Positions 1 to 11,318 of a DNA stretch of 64,000 nt are shown here, one piece after another. Each line of letters opens with the position of its first letter. The first letter of the stretch is position 1. A program made the translations under genes and the position numbers. This DNA comes from Diphasiastrum complanatum (Eukaryota; Streptophyta; Lycopodiopsida; Lycopodiales; Lycopodiaceae). The notes beneath the pieces are model-generated. The model saw nothing but the letters and a program-made list of their open reading frames with translations, searched no databases and had not been told where the DNA came from. Location: NCBI GenBank assembly GCA_029204225.1, contig MU832227.1, forward strand, positions 17,491 to 81,490, given 5' to 3'.

Positions 1-177
1 AACTGAAAAATGGCTGGATGACCAACCCCTGAAGGATTTCTAGGGTTGGTGCCTAATCTTGCAAAGTGATGTACCTCCGGTTGAGCTCCACCTCCTTCTG
101 GACTTGCTGTTCCACCATCTCCACCTACTGCAAGATCTGTATTTTCTACAAAGTACACCAAAACCAGAAAATGCATT

Positions 178-560
178 TTGAGCATTCTCAGTTGGAGTAG
201 GATTTTTCCACTCTCAATAGCATTTTTCACGCACCGGCTCCCCTGGGCGCGCGTGGGCTGGTGGCGCGACGTCTTCCCCTTCCCCTCCTCGATGGCCGTG
301 CAAGAAGATGTTGGGGGGGGGGGGCGCGTGGATCCCTTCGGGTCTTGCACCCTCACTCATGCCAGCGGCCCGGAGAGAGGAAGGTGGGGGGCCAGCTGGA
401 CAGCGCAGCCAGCGAGCAGCGGGGGCTGGGAGAGAGTACACAAGGGGGAGCGGGGGGGGGATTGTACCTCAATCCCCCCTCCCCCCAACTTTTTTTTTGA
501 AATTTTTTTTCAATATGGGGGTCCAATGAAACATTGGGCCCCCTTTTCTGACATTCTGAG
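178..560. other. GC-rich block with long G and C runs
   Basis: This is a compositional island in otherwise AT-rich DNA. It contains a run of 12 G at 313-324, a run of 9 G at 452-460 preceded by a run of five, and C-rich stretches around 473-486. Open frames exist on both strands, but they are products of base composition: they are rich in Gly, Pro, Arg and Trp and show no domain. No gene is claimed. The G runs could form quadruplexes on the plus strand, which is inference only. Confidence 0.4.
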
Positions 561-1383
561 TTATTAAAAACAACTTTCGTGAAAAAATAGCTATATTTTT
601 ATTTAAATTTGAACTTGAGCCATGTCCTATCATCATTATTATGGGTTGAGGAAGTAGAGTTAGAAGAGAGTTAGTGGGTGGGTTAGGATTGGAGATCTAA
701 TTTACACCATTGGATGTGCCATGTCATATGGACCATTCCATCTCAGTTGTCACTCTCTCATTGGTACACATGTCATCATTAACACTAATTATAATTAGTG
801 AAGAGGCCCTTTTTGAGTCCAAAAAGGGCCCTAATGAATAAGGATATTGAAAAAATGTTAACCTATCATTGTCGTATTGGAATTATTGGTATATAGAGAA
901 GGTGTGTCGCATACCTATTGGAGGATGGGTAGTTCCCAAGAGATCTCTTCGCCACGGATTCAGGTACGAGGCAATGTGTAGCTTCTTTATAGAACACCAC
1001 TAATTTTTGTATATGTAAACCTAATATTAGAGTTTACACAATTAGATATGTCGAGCACATAAGGATATGAGATATGAATGTCCGTAGAATACTAAGAAGA
1101 TGCGTTAGGATTGATATTACTTGATTATGCAATTCTAAATGTGATGTAGAATGATTCGCATAATAACTTGAGGTGTTTGTAAGAAAGGAATGATAGTATC
1201 ATAGGAATGATATAAACTAAAATCGGGTTGTATATAAGCTAGAACTTGGTCTGGGTTAGGCTCTTGTGGGCTTGTATGGCATGGATTTGTCCAAGTTCTA
1301 TGGCGTTTGGACTCTAATTGATCTTTTTGGAGTTCATGGGGCTAGTATGGCACGAATCTTCCCTGGTACTCAACACCTAAGTA
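561..1383. other. Intergenic, nothing recognised
   Basis: AT-rich sequence. I see no coding frame with a recognisable motif, no RNA gene and no element end. Confidence 0.5.
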
Positions 1384-2110
1384 CGTGTACACAAAGTACA
1401 AACTTTTGAAATGATTCTTCAAAGTGATTTTTTGACCCTCAAGACACTAGATTTGAACATATGAAAAAACCTAGAAATATCTACAAAATATCTAGATCAC
1501 AAATCTAAACTTGTCACCTTGGAAAATGGACCTTGCCTAGATGACAAAGATTAAGGCTCACAAAAACTGAATCAAAACACACAAAAATTCAAATCTAAAC
1601 ACCCCTTTTGGATGCACTAAGATCCAAAGACTCTATCTCTTAGATTGGATAGGATTTGACAAGTTTTGATACCAATCAATGTCTTAGTTTTTCACTAATC
1701 TTGACTAGCTTGACCAATTTGAAAAAATTCACATCTAGAGACGCATAAAGATCTACAATTTGAGCTTCATACAATCAACGCCAATTCTACACTTCAAATT
1801 TCCATGTACAAAAAGTACACACGTGTGAAAGGACTCCAATAATGACTTTGTGACCTCCAAACAACTACATTTGAACACAATTCAAAGTGCTAGAAAGTTC
1901 TCCTAGGATCTAGTTCACAAACATATGAATCACACCACACCGAAATCTAGTCAACTAGAAATCGGGCCTTGCTTTAATCAAGGCACAATAAATTTGAACC
2001 AAACCACATCAAATTCTGATCCAATCACCCCTATTGGACTCCACCAAAACCAGTGACTCTAACTCTTTAGAGCTAGAGTGGATTTGAAAATATTTGATTG
2101 CAAACAATGT
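1384..2110. repeat. Diverged tandem duplication, period about 420 bp
   Basis: Two strongly diverged copies lie head to tail, starting near 1384 and near 1805. Shared landmarks in the same order are a GTACA..AAAGTACA stretch, a TTTGAC/TTGTGACC stretch, 'CCTTGC' followed by AAGGC and CAC(A)A, 'CACCCCT.TTGGA', and a closing 'CAATGTCTTA' with 'CTTGACTAGCTT'. The divergence indicates an old duplication, probably of retroelement leader or LTR sequence, because a reversed primer binding site follows at 2571. No gene is evident. Confidence 0.45.
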
Positions 2111-2155
2111 CTTATTTACTTATCACTTGACTAGCTTTGGGAGAACCTTTCAATT

Positions 2156-2578
2156 TTGGACATAACACATGGGATCAAGGGAGTTGAGCCAAAAAGACCA
2201 AAAAAATATCAGGTGGGCACACCTACCTATGTTCAAACATTAAATCCATATATCAACAAGATGCATCAACAACCCTTGGGGGATTGGTCTTCTCAATCTA
2301 CACTTGATGTTCTTTTTAACAAATGTCTATTTGAGCTTTATGGATCAAAGATGAATTTTCTACAAAATTCCAAAGTGGATGCAACTCAAACGTGCTTGTA
2401 CTTTGCATACATTAAATGCTCACATATGATCCAAGAAATCACTCAAAACAAGCAATCATTAGCTAATTTGAAGCTAGAAGACAATTGGGATCCAAGAGCA
2501 CTCTCAAACCTAGAATTTTCACTCAAAATCTTGCTTCATGGAGATCAAACTTCAAGCATGCATGTACCTAGGCTCTGA
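2156..2578 (+). other. Open frame of 140 codons, unrecognised
   Basis: An ATG-initiated frame without recognisable domain. It is moderately hydrophilic, with scattered Cys and Met. Its last codons run into a reversed tRNA-Met primer binding site at 2571-2583, which belongs to a minus-strand retroelement. The frame therefore reads antisense through that element's leader and is probably not a gene. It is listed only because it is the longest open frame in the first 3.7 kb. Confidence 0.12.
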
Positions 2579-2583
2579 TACCA
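2571..2583 (-). promoter_or_regulatory. Primer binding site (tRNA-iMet type) of a minus-strand LTR element
   Basis: Read on the minus strand this is TGGTATCAGAGCC, the usual plant site complementary to the 3' end of initiator tRNA-Met. It directly abuts TGTCAAAAAG at 2584, which would be the (reversed) end of an LTR extending to higher coordinates. I could not find the other LTR or a target duplication, so the extent of the element is unknown. Confidence 0.6.
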
Positions 2584-3751
2584 TGTCAAAAAGTGAGTTT
2601 TGAGGACCATACAAAGATCTATAATGACCTCCATGCATGTGAGTTTGCACAAGATCCATCTATGATAGATCAACTCGGATTTCCAAGCCTATTTAATGCA
2701 CTTTGAATCAAAGCAAGAGCTCAAATACATCAAAAGTTATGATCATCCAAAAACAAACTAGTTTTTCACATCCGCATGAAAAAACTAAATGAAATTCACC
2801 ATGAGAGACAAAAGTCTGTTGCTCTCAGGTAGAAAGAGAATGTGTTACAAAGAAACAAGTCCAAAATTGCATTAACTCTCAAAAAGATTGGATGTACAAG
2901 AAGAGAGCACTTCCATATAGGAGTAGCTCGAGATCTAGCATGAGGAATGCTTGAGATTGATTGGACCTCATGGATTCCACCTCTCATAATGATTGGACTT
3001 CTAGATTTCCACCTCTTTCCATGATTGAACCAAATAGATTGAACCTCACAATATGATTGGCCAAGTGATTTGCACCTCTAAAAATGATTGGGCCAAACAT
3101 TTTGCACATCTTAATGTGATTGGCTTTAGGATCTACACCTCTTGATTTGATTGGGCCATATTTGACATTGAGGTATGGATTTGGTTGCATACTAGCAAAA
3201 TCGTAATCCTTAAATTTTGAAACACATGTTAGCATCAAATTCTCACTAGAACTCAACTTGGAGGCCTCTTGATTTTTCAAATAACATTATTAAAATATGT
3301 ACAAGGTGGTGATAGACATATGTACATGAAAGTGAAAAATAATCAAGCTAAATTTTGCATATTCTTCATGACTTGAATAAGAATCAAAATTTCATAAACA
3401 CATTGCATAGTTGTAACTTATTTCTTCTAAGTGCATAAATACAAAGTGTTTTTTATATCATACACTACAAAATCAAAAAAACTCTTTGATAATAGATTGT
3501 GCAACACCTTATCGTGATAGTAAAAGAGACATTTATAGAATCAAAATGGAGATTTAAACTTAGACCTTAATGATATTCACTATAAGGGAGCAAGTCGTTC
3601 AAATTCATAAACATCCCTTGTTACATAAATTGAATCATTACAAATATGCTTTAATTATGTACCAATATGCATAGTTATTCATTAGCATTGTGTTTTGACT
3701 GATCATTGATGCCAATCTCACATTCAATATCCATCTTTATGACATAGGCAT

Positions 3752-4813
3752 TTATGTAGAATGCACACGTCTTTGGATAGCTAATCGGGAGTAGTCATCA
3801 ATGAATGTAATAAAATACAGAGCTTGTTCTAATGAAGGTACGCCCATAGGTCCACATAGATCACTATGTATTAGTGACAAAATGGACTTTGCCCTTTTGG
3901 CTTGTCCGCTTGAAAATCTAGTTCTAGGTTGTTTCCCTAGTAAGCAATTTTCACAAACAGACTGATTAGCTGTAGTAACAACGTTTATATTCATGTCCTT
4001 GACCATTTTGTTATGATGCATATACAAGATTGAACGCATGTTTAGATGTCCTAATCTTTGATGCCATAAATTAGCATTTGAACCGCTCACAGAAAGTGCA
4101 AAATCGTGACTCAGTATATACAAATTTCTTTCTCTATAAGCAGAGAGGATTTCTTTTGAATTCTCATCTAAAATAGTACATCGACTGGTAGTGGACAAAG
4201 CTCTATAGCTTTGATCTATGATCTTGCTAATAGACAATAGGTTCTTTGTTATCTTGGGTACATAAAGTACACCATTAGGCTGCCTAGTGATGCCATCAGA
4301 GAATTGTAGTCGAATAGAGCCTTGGACTTTGACTTGATGTGAACTAGAGTCACCAAAGAAGATGTACTTTGATTCTGTAGCTGTGAGTGTAGATAAGAGG
4401 TCTTTGCATGGCGTCATGTGCTGAGAAGCACCTGAATCGAGATACCATTGATGGGCATCTCTACTGGGTTGATCTTGTACCATCAGCACTTTATCATCAT
4501 CTTGTGAACCTCTGATTGTGTCAGAGTTGCCTTCTTACTGTTGTTGCATGTTCTTCCTCGTTTCATTATGCTTGATGATACAACACTCTTTGATGTCGTG
4601 GTTGGTTCTTTTGCAGTATCTGCAAAATATCTTGGTCTTGAATGATGATTGACTGTGTTGTTGTTGTTGTGGTTGTTTGGTTGTTTTTCTTGCCTTTGTC
4701 TTCTTATCTTTGAAGCCTTTCTTCTTCTTGGACTGCTGCTTGTTTGAGTAGAGTGTCATGGATTTGGTACTCTTTGTCGTAGACAAGCTTATAGCAGTTG
4801 AAAGATCTTGCAT
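3752..4813 (-). pseudogene. Ty1/copia gag-protease-integrase fragment
   Basis: Read on the minus strand. 4813-4535 encodes the end of Gag with a CX2CX4HX4C zinc knuckle (CRYCKRTNHDIKEC) after a Lys/Gln-rich tract. After a stop, 4489-3752 encodes a retropepsin with the copia motif WYLDSGASQHMT, a GAG-pre-integrase domain (LWHQRLGHLN, then CENC), and the integrase start (HSDLCGPM, FITFIDDYSR). The integrase core and reverse transcriptase are missing beyond 3752, and the Gag N-terminus is missing beyond 4813. This is a truncated, stop-broken remnant that is not expected to make protein. Confidence 0.85.
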
Positions 4814-4859
4814 TATTCAATCTTTACATTTACAAGATTATTTAATAGTTGATTAACCA

Positions 4860-5215
4860 TCTAATTAGACAATTGTTATTGGAGCGTGAAGACGTAGACA
4901 GTCTGTACATGGAATACTGTGTATTTCTGTAGAGTGTCGCCTGTGTAATATCTCGTTTAAATCTACAGTGTCGCCTGCGTAGTATCCCGTGTAAAACTGT
5001 AGTGTCGCTTTTTGCCCTAATTGTCGCCTGTTAGAAACTGCGAGGAAAAGTGCAGTATCGTATTTTTTGTCTTTTTCACCTGTCAGAAACTGCATGTAAA
5101 AATGCAGTGTCGCATTTTGCCCTAATTGTCATCTGTCAGAAACTACGAGAAAAAATGCAGTGTCACATTTTTTGCCTCTCATAAACTGCATGTAAAAATG
5201 TAGTTTAAGCATAGG
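4860..5215. repeat. Short degenerate tandem repeat (GTCGC / AAATGCAGTGTCGC units)
   Basis: Four to five imperfect units, roughly 60-100 bp each, recur head to tail. Each is built from 'AGAAACTGC', 'AAAAATGCAGTGTCGCATT' and 'GCCCTAATTGTCGCCTG' variants. The array directly follows the copia Gag fragment on its 5' side, so it may be leader or LTR sequence of that element. A similar 'CACTGTCGC..TTTTTGCACC' vocabulary appears at 35075-35250 in another copia LTR. Confidence 0.5.
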
Positions 5216-5218
5216 ACT

Positions 5219-6560
5219 TTGTTATTGAACATCTCAAGGGCAAGGAAAATCAAGCTAGTGATGTTTTATCAAGGTTATGGATACATGCGAATCTTTGGAG
5301 GAGTATATAACTATTTTCCAAGATGCAGAAGAGAATTGCATGTCCACAAAACAAGATCAAGCCTCGTAAGGATTATGTTGCATGTTAGAAAAGTGCATGC
5401 TTCATCCCTCATTTCTTTGGAAAATGATTGGAAGTCTGTCATCTTGGATGAGTATACTAAGGATGTAACCATGACGCAAATTATGAAAAATTTATGGGAT
5501 CCCAAAGTTGGAGAACAATCTCGTCACCAAATTTTGGTATACAAAAATAAAAGGATAGTCCTAGTGCCAAATTCAAAGTTGGAACCTCACATTTTTTATG
5601 AACTACATTCATCTCCTAGTGTTGGTCACTCGAGAATACTAAAGACCTACTAAAAAGTTAAAAGTCTTTTCAAATGGCAAGGAATGAAGCAAGATATCTA
5701 CAAGTTGGTTAGGGAAGGCACCTGATACCAGATCCATAAATCAGAACATGTGAAGAAACCTGAGTTATTACAACCATTATCGATTCCTTTTCCTCGGTGG
5801 AAAAGTATTAGTATGGATTTCATTCCATCTCTTCCAACAACATTGGGAGGATTCAATGGAATTAATGTGGTGGTGGACCGACTAATGAAATATGCCCATT
5901 TCATTCCCTACAAGACTACTATGCAGAGATCCGAGATTTTCTAAACAGTTTTGGAAGGACATGATGGAAAATTTAAAGACCAAACTATGTTTGAGTATCG
6001 CATTCCACCCCTAGATTGATGGACAGATTGAAAGGGTAAATCAATGATTGGAATGTTACTTGAGGCATTTCGTGGCAGACCAACAAACAAAATGGATTGA
6101 TTGGTTGCATTTGGCAGAGTTCAGTTACAACTCAACACCCCACATGTCAATTGGAATAACACCGTTTTATGCATGGTATGGATGTGAACCTACAACGCCA
6201 ATTGACATGGAGTTAGTGGATGTAACCCTGGCAGCAATTGCAGATGAATTGCAGAACATGCAAAACATCCTCAAGGCGAATCATGATCATATGCAAGAGG
6301 CTCAACAAAAGATGAAATATTGTGTGGACAAGCTTCGATCATTCAGCAATTCCACGAAGGGATTTATGTGTATTTATAATTACAGCCCTATCGCCAATCA
6401 GTATCAAAGAATACCAAGAGCGAGAAGCTATCTCCATGATTCTATGGACCATTTCAAATCCTCAATAGGGTGGGTAAACTAGCATATGAGCTGGATTTAC
6501 CAATCATTAAAAAAAAAATGCATAATGTGTTCCATGTTGGTTTGTTGTTCTTAAACTATA
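5219..6560 (+). pseudogene. Ty3/gypsy integrase fragment, degenerate
   Basis: Plus-strand pieces in several frames line up with a gypsy integrase. They include the zinc-region end (ELHSSPSVGHSRILKTY, near 5600-5650), the core start SMDFIPSLP with VVVDRLMKYAHFIPY (5800-5915), and the core end WLHLAEFSYNST (6100-6135). A C-terminal 'LAYELDLP..IKKKMHNVFHVGLL' segment follows near 6477-6545, typical of the region before a chromodomain. Multiple stops and frameshifts break it, and reverse transcriptase is absent upstream. Confidence 0.75.
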
Positions 6561-7221
6561 GTAGAGAATGTCTAGATGGCTCATGCTCCATAACTCTTTC
6601 TAGTTACAAGTAATTTATAACTCTTAATTTTAGGTTATGTTTGAAAATGCATGCATTTGTAATTAGGTGAATATCTAAAATATAAACATCTGAAAATGTA
6701 TAAGATAAAAAATTAGAGTTTTGAAGTAGGCCCATATCCAATGTAATGCAAGCTTTTGTAGAATTCAAGAACTTGAAATATTTTTTCCAAATGGTGAAAT
6801 TGACATTTCATAGAAATTTTGCAATGGAGAGTAGGTTCATTTCTTGAGTAATATTGTATATTCCAAATTAAAATAGCTCAAAAGCGTCACATTTTTTGTA
6901 TTGGTCACCTTTTGCATGACCTTTGAAATGGCTTTCAAGAAAGCAATATGCCTATTGTTGCATCCCTTGCAAAACATAGACTTTTTGACCAACATGATTG
7001 TAATAATTTTTAAATATTTTGCATTGTCTTCTTAGATCTTGCCATATATCTTCTAGCAACAAATATTAACATCACAAAAATATTTGAATCTCACAATACA
7101 TTCTCAAAACTTCCAAATAGTGAAGTAAACCTAATTACAAATATTGATAGAAAGAAAGGACCTAACACTTGGTTTTTGTGGTGGTAGCTGGTATGGACAA
7201 CATGGCGCTCACACAAGCAAG

Positions 7222-7479
7222 AAAGATTCTTTCCCAATCCAGAGAAATTTGATCCATCCCGCTTTGAAGGAGCACCACAACCGTATACATATGTGCCCTT
7301 CGGAGGAGGCCCTCGCTTGTGCCCTGGCATGGAGTTTGCCAAGATGGAAATGCTCATTTTGTTTCACTATTTGGTCACTCGCTTTGTTTGGTCCATGGTG
7401 GATCCATTAGAAAAGGTGATTAGTGATCCCATGCCATGTCCAGAGAAAGGCCTCTCAATTGATATATGCCCTAGATGAT
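7222..7479 (+). pseudogene. Cytochrome P450 C-terminal fragment (clan 85, CYP716-like)
   Basis: One open frame reads [15 protein letters not shown], then the haem-binding motif [10 protein letters not shown] with the ligand Cys, then [15 protein letters not shown] and a C-terminal [17 protein letters not shown] before a TGA stop. This order (PERF-type segment, haem loop, L helix, C-terminal strand) is that of a plant microsomal P450. The GGGPRLCPG form and the DPMP..KGL ending point to the CYP716/CYP725 neighbourhood. The I and K helices and the N-terminus are not found upstream, although 7180-7222 may hold a damaged piece. It is probably a retained last-exon fragment or decayed gene. Confidence 0.75.
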
Positions 7480-9461
7480 GGTGCAAGAGAACATGGCTTG
7501 AGTAGCTTCCTTGTAAGTTAAGATCGTGATGGTGCCAAAACTTCTCCAAAAAAAAATGATGCAAAAAGTTATCCTTTTTATCCAAATTTCTCTATTCAAG
7601 TTTCAATACTAGAAATTTGTAGATCATGGATCCATTATGAATTATAGTAAGCAATTCTTGAAGGAACACATGAAGGTTATTCATATGGTATGACAACTCA
7701 ATGTCCAACTCTTTTAGTTCACTTTCCATGTGACTATTAGTGTATCTAGGGAAATATGGTTTGCTATAGTTTCAACCTATTGCAACATGTTATCATAATA
7801 ATTTATCTATGTTACTAACAATGACTTGTAATTAGAGTATCATTGTGGTTGGTTTTTCCCATTTAGAATCATCTCAAATAACTATGTATCCAAAAACACT
7901 TACTAGCAAGTATCTTGGTTTTTCACTTGGTAATGTTTGAAGTTACCATCATAAACAACTTGTTCACCATGTTTTTTAATCAATCTTGATTACCTTTGAT
8001 TGTTTTTTAGGATAATGTGACATTGTCCTCAATTGTGAGAGGTTCTTGAAACTTGCATGAAATATCCACATAGCAAGGAATTGCGGGAATGTGCACTCTT
8101 AGAAAAATGTATAATGAAAAAAGCCTTATTGTGAATTTTATGCCTCACAATCTAAGAGGTCTTGCACTTCGCTCATTTGCCATGTTGATTATAAATGATG
8201 TAAGGGTCATGTCTTAATGCAACACAATTGACATGGTACTTACTCTAGATCCTCCAATCGTTAATTTTTTGCTTGTGCTCACTGATGAAAATGTGTGTTG
8301 TGCATTTGTTCCTTATTCAAGCCAATAATATGAATTTCATGGACATTTTTGACAATGTTTCAAATAGGCTTTTTTGTAATGTTGTGTTGATCTCCACATT
8401 GCTATCTTAATAAATTTATGTTTTGAGTGCATTTCGCTAGTGTAAAAAACATTTCAAGAGCACATTTAATCTCTTTACAAGAATCAATGAGGTTGGAAGT
8501 CTTATTTTTCTTCTTGTATCTCGTATTTATTGAGATATCAACTAAGTTTGAAGCCAAATGAAGATTTATTGTGGCATATAAACATCTATAATTTTCTTGA
8601 TTTGCATGTTTTTCCTAGAAGCGAATCACAAAATCTATATGCATGAAACCACTCTATTATCCATCAAGATTTCACAATGTTTTTCTGCACATAATTTCCA
8701 TAAAAAATTCTTTATTGATTGGTATTCATGATCTCTTAGAAGTATATAAACTTGGTGAGAATCTGGTGTGGGGAAGATTAGAATCTATTTTCACTCGATA
8801 TATTGGACTGTGTTTGGGAATCCTAGATCCCAACCAAATTATGCTCACAAAATTATGCTCACAAAGATCTAGCCTTAATCGTTGAATACATACATATATA
8901 GAGATCCCATGGTAGATTGCTCATGAACTTCTTGTGAAAGTACTGTACTTTAGGACCATAAATGGATCTACAAAAGATCCACAAGAGTGATTGGATGCTT
9001 GCCTAACAATCTATCAAAAAACTAGACACAAAAAAGTTGATCTAGACGGGCAATTTGACCAACAACAAGCATTAACAATCAAAAGCATTGATCAAAATTG
9101 AAATCCAAGCCCACACGTGTGTACTACAGGCTGTAGTATGGCCTTCAACCTGAGAAACAAGTAGAAATCGATTTGGTTTCATTTGGATCACAAAAACTCA
9201 ATGTACATAGTGAACTAGCTTGAGATTGCCAATGAGCTCCAAAAATTTTCTATCTTCTCACTATGGGAGCTTGGAATACATAGCCAATTCAACTTCCTTC
9301 TTGGAGTTAGGTGGATTTCCAGCATGTAATAAGGAAGTTAACTCACTCTTCTTGCCCTAAAATGAAACCCTAGCCTAGATCCTAGACTTATGCTTGGTAG
9401 GTAGCTAGTTGGTCAAATTTTCACCTTAAACTTAGGTGTAGGTCCTATAAAGTAGGGATGA
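7480..9461. other. Intergenic, nothing recognised
   Basis: AT-rich DNA with short open frames only. The last 15 bases before 9462 (TATAAAGTAGGGATGA) resemble the polypurine tract that precedes the family A 3' LTR at 12566-12579 read in reverse, but the rest of the upstream sequence does not match family A. Confidence 0.4.
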
Positions 9462-10679
9462 TGTTGTAAAGGTACCTTTACAAGCTTTACTTTTGGCGCC
9501 ACTGGCGCCAGCATTGTCCCCGGCGCCAGCAGCGCCCCTGCTGCTCCCGACACCGACGGCACCGGCGTCGCTCTCAGCACCACTGTGACCAGAATCCAGT
9601 CGGCGCCAAGTTCCTATGGCTGAAAATTTTTTATCGGTCCTAGCGAAGTCCAGAGAGCTCAAATCGATGTGCAATCACCTCACACGATCTAGGCATGATT
9701 AAAGGAAGCTTGGGGATCAATAAATTCTAGAGACAGAAAATGACTTTCTAAACAGAGAAAAACGTGCTTTACCGGCTTGGATAAAGTGCTTGGTATGAGG
9801 GGGGGTGCAGAATCCCACCAATACTATAGGGGAGTGCGGGTTGCGACTCAGGGCGAGCTCCAACCAAGTCTCAGCCTCCCTTGCTGGATTGTTGTCATGG
9901 CTCTCGCCTTGGCATGCTAGCGCTTCGGAGACTAGGGTTGGTTATACACTTGAAATGTAACCTTTTCAGATTTATCAATAAAGTGAGATTTTTCTCAAAC
10001 TGACTCTGATTAACTTCTGGGTTTCAGTGTTCGGTAAAAGCACCAGTTGTAAGGCCGCCTCAAAATTTTTAACTTGGCACATAACTGAGGGTCGTATCCC
10101 GGGACGCCAGTGGTATGTCGTCGGGACCATTGGTCTGTGGTGCCAACGGTATGCTATTGGGAACATTTAGTCCAGGAACTTGTTGTCTCCATATCTGTCG
10201 CGGCTTGTGGTTCTGAGTGTTCCTTGCATGAATGTGAATGGGTTAAGCTCTTGGGGAACGGGCTCTAACCTGTCGGCTGAGTTGGATGGCTTGCTTGGGT
10301 GGAAGTTACCTATTTATGGCTGTCCAGTTTGGCGTGGCGCCAGGTTGGCTTCCAGCGCTTGTGACGAAGCTTTCAGTTGGTTAAGTCTGATGTAAGTCAG
10401 ACCGCTTGCTTGAAACTCATTTGTAACGAAGCTTCGAGTTGGTCAAGTTTGATGTATGTCGGGTGGCTTGCTTGGAGGGAAGTCACCCACATCAGGACCC
10501 CCGATCTGGCATGGCGCCAGGTTGAATCTCAATGTTGGTTTTCGGAACTTCAAGTTGGTTAAGTCTGATCGTTGTTGGTGAGTTGGCTGCTTGTATGTCA
10601 AGTGGGTTTGGTTGGCAAGAGTTGAAGGCTGGGAAGCTAGGTCGTGGTTCCCGGCTCCCTTTGGGATGCCTGCGCTACA
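9462..10679 (+). mobile_element. Family A LTR, plus orientation, followed by primer binding site and leader
   Basis: This LTR begins TGTTGTAAAGGTACC and ends GCCTGCGCTACA, so it has TG...CA ends. The primer binding site TGGTATCAGAGCC follows at 10682-10694 after a 2-base spacer. The leader then runs to 10905 and includes two stem-loops of the GTGCTG...AAGCAC type (10770-10791 and 10845-10868). The leader is cut off at 10906 by an inverted A LTR fragment. This is the most diverged A LTR in the window and so probably the oldest. The flanking 5 bases (GATGA) have no partner that I could find. Confidence 0.85.
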
Positions 10680-10905
10680 AGTGGTATCAGAGCCGACTAG
10701 CCGGTTAGCTATGCGGATCTCACGGAAATGGCCACAGTTTGGGGTTCATCAAGACAATTGTTGTGCAAGGTGCTGCCCACGGTGTAAGCACGAGTGCGTC
10801 CACGGTCGGGGTGGTCGACAGAACGGGGGACTTGATGAGTCAAGGTGCTGCCCTTGAGGTGTAAGCACGGTCAGTTCTCGCGGTTCGGGCCTAGCGCTGT
10901 CTGCA

Positions 10906-11318
10906 TGTAGCGCAGGCATCCCAAAGGGAGCCGGGAACCACGACTTAGCTTCCCAGCCTTCAACTCTTGCCATCCAAACCCACTTGACATACAAGTAGCC
11001 AACTCGCCAACAACGATCAGACTTAACCAACTTGAAGTTCCGCAAACCAACATTGAGATCCAACCTGGCGCCATGCCAGATCGGGGGTCCCGACGTGGGT
11101 GACTTTCCTCCAAGCAAGCCGCCCGACATACATCAAACTTAACCAACTCGAAGCTTCGTTACAAACGAGTAACATCCATTCCAAGCAAGCGGTATGACTT
11201 ACATTAGACTTAACCAACTGAAAGCTTCGTCACGAGCGCTGGAAGCCAACCTGGCGCCACGCCAGACTGGACAGCCATAAACAGGTAACATCCACCCAAG
11301 CAAGCCATCCAACTCAGC
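10906..11318 (-). mobile_element. Family A LTR fragment, minus orientation
   Basis: It starts with the reversed LTR end TGTAGCGCAGGC and covers the 3' third of the LTR (reversed) before being replaced at 11319 by a second, complete reversed LTR with the same start. It therefore forms a head-to-tail partial duplication of the LTR 3' region next to the full-length element. Confidence 0.8.

Noticed and set aside
178-567. Overlapping frames on both strands in the G-rich block
   Set aside because: Open only because of base composition; no motif, and opposite-strand frames are equally long.
9445-9461. Purine tract of a preceding family A element
   Set aside because: TATAAAGTAGGGATGA resembles the A tract, but the sequence further upstream does not match any A internal region, and a primer binding site on the other side shows that this LTR works as a 5' LTR.
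9432-9674. Gly/Ala-rich frame (GAGSGAGAVGAGSSRGAAG type) in every A LTR
   Set aside because: It is produced by the GGCGCC repeats; frame and length change between copies and no start context or conservation supports a protein.
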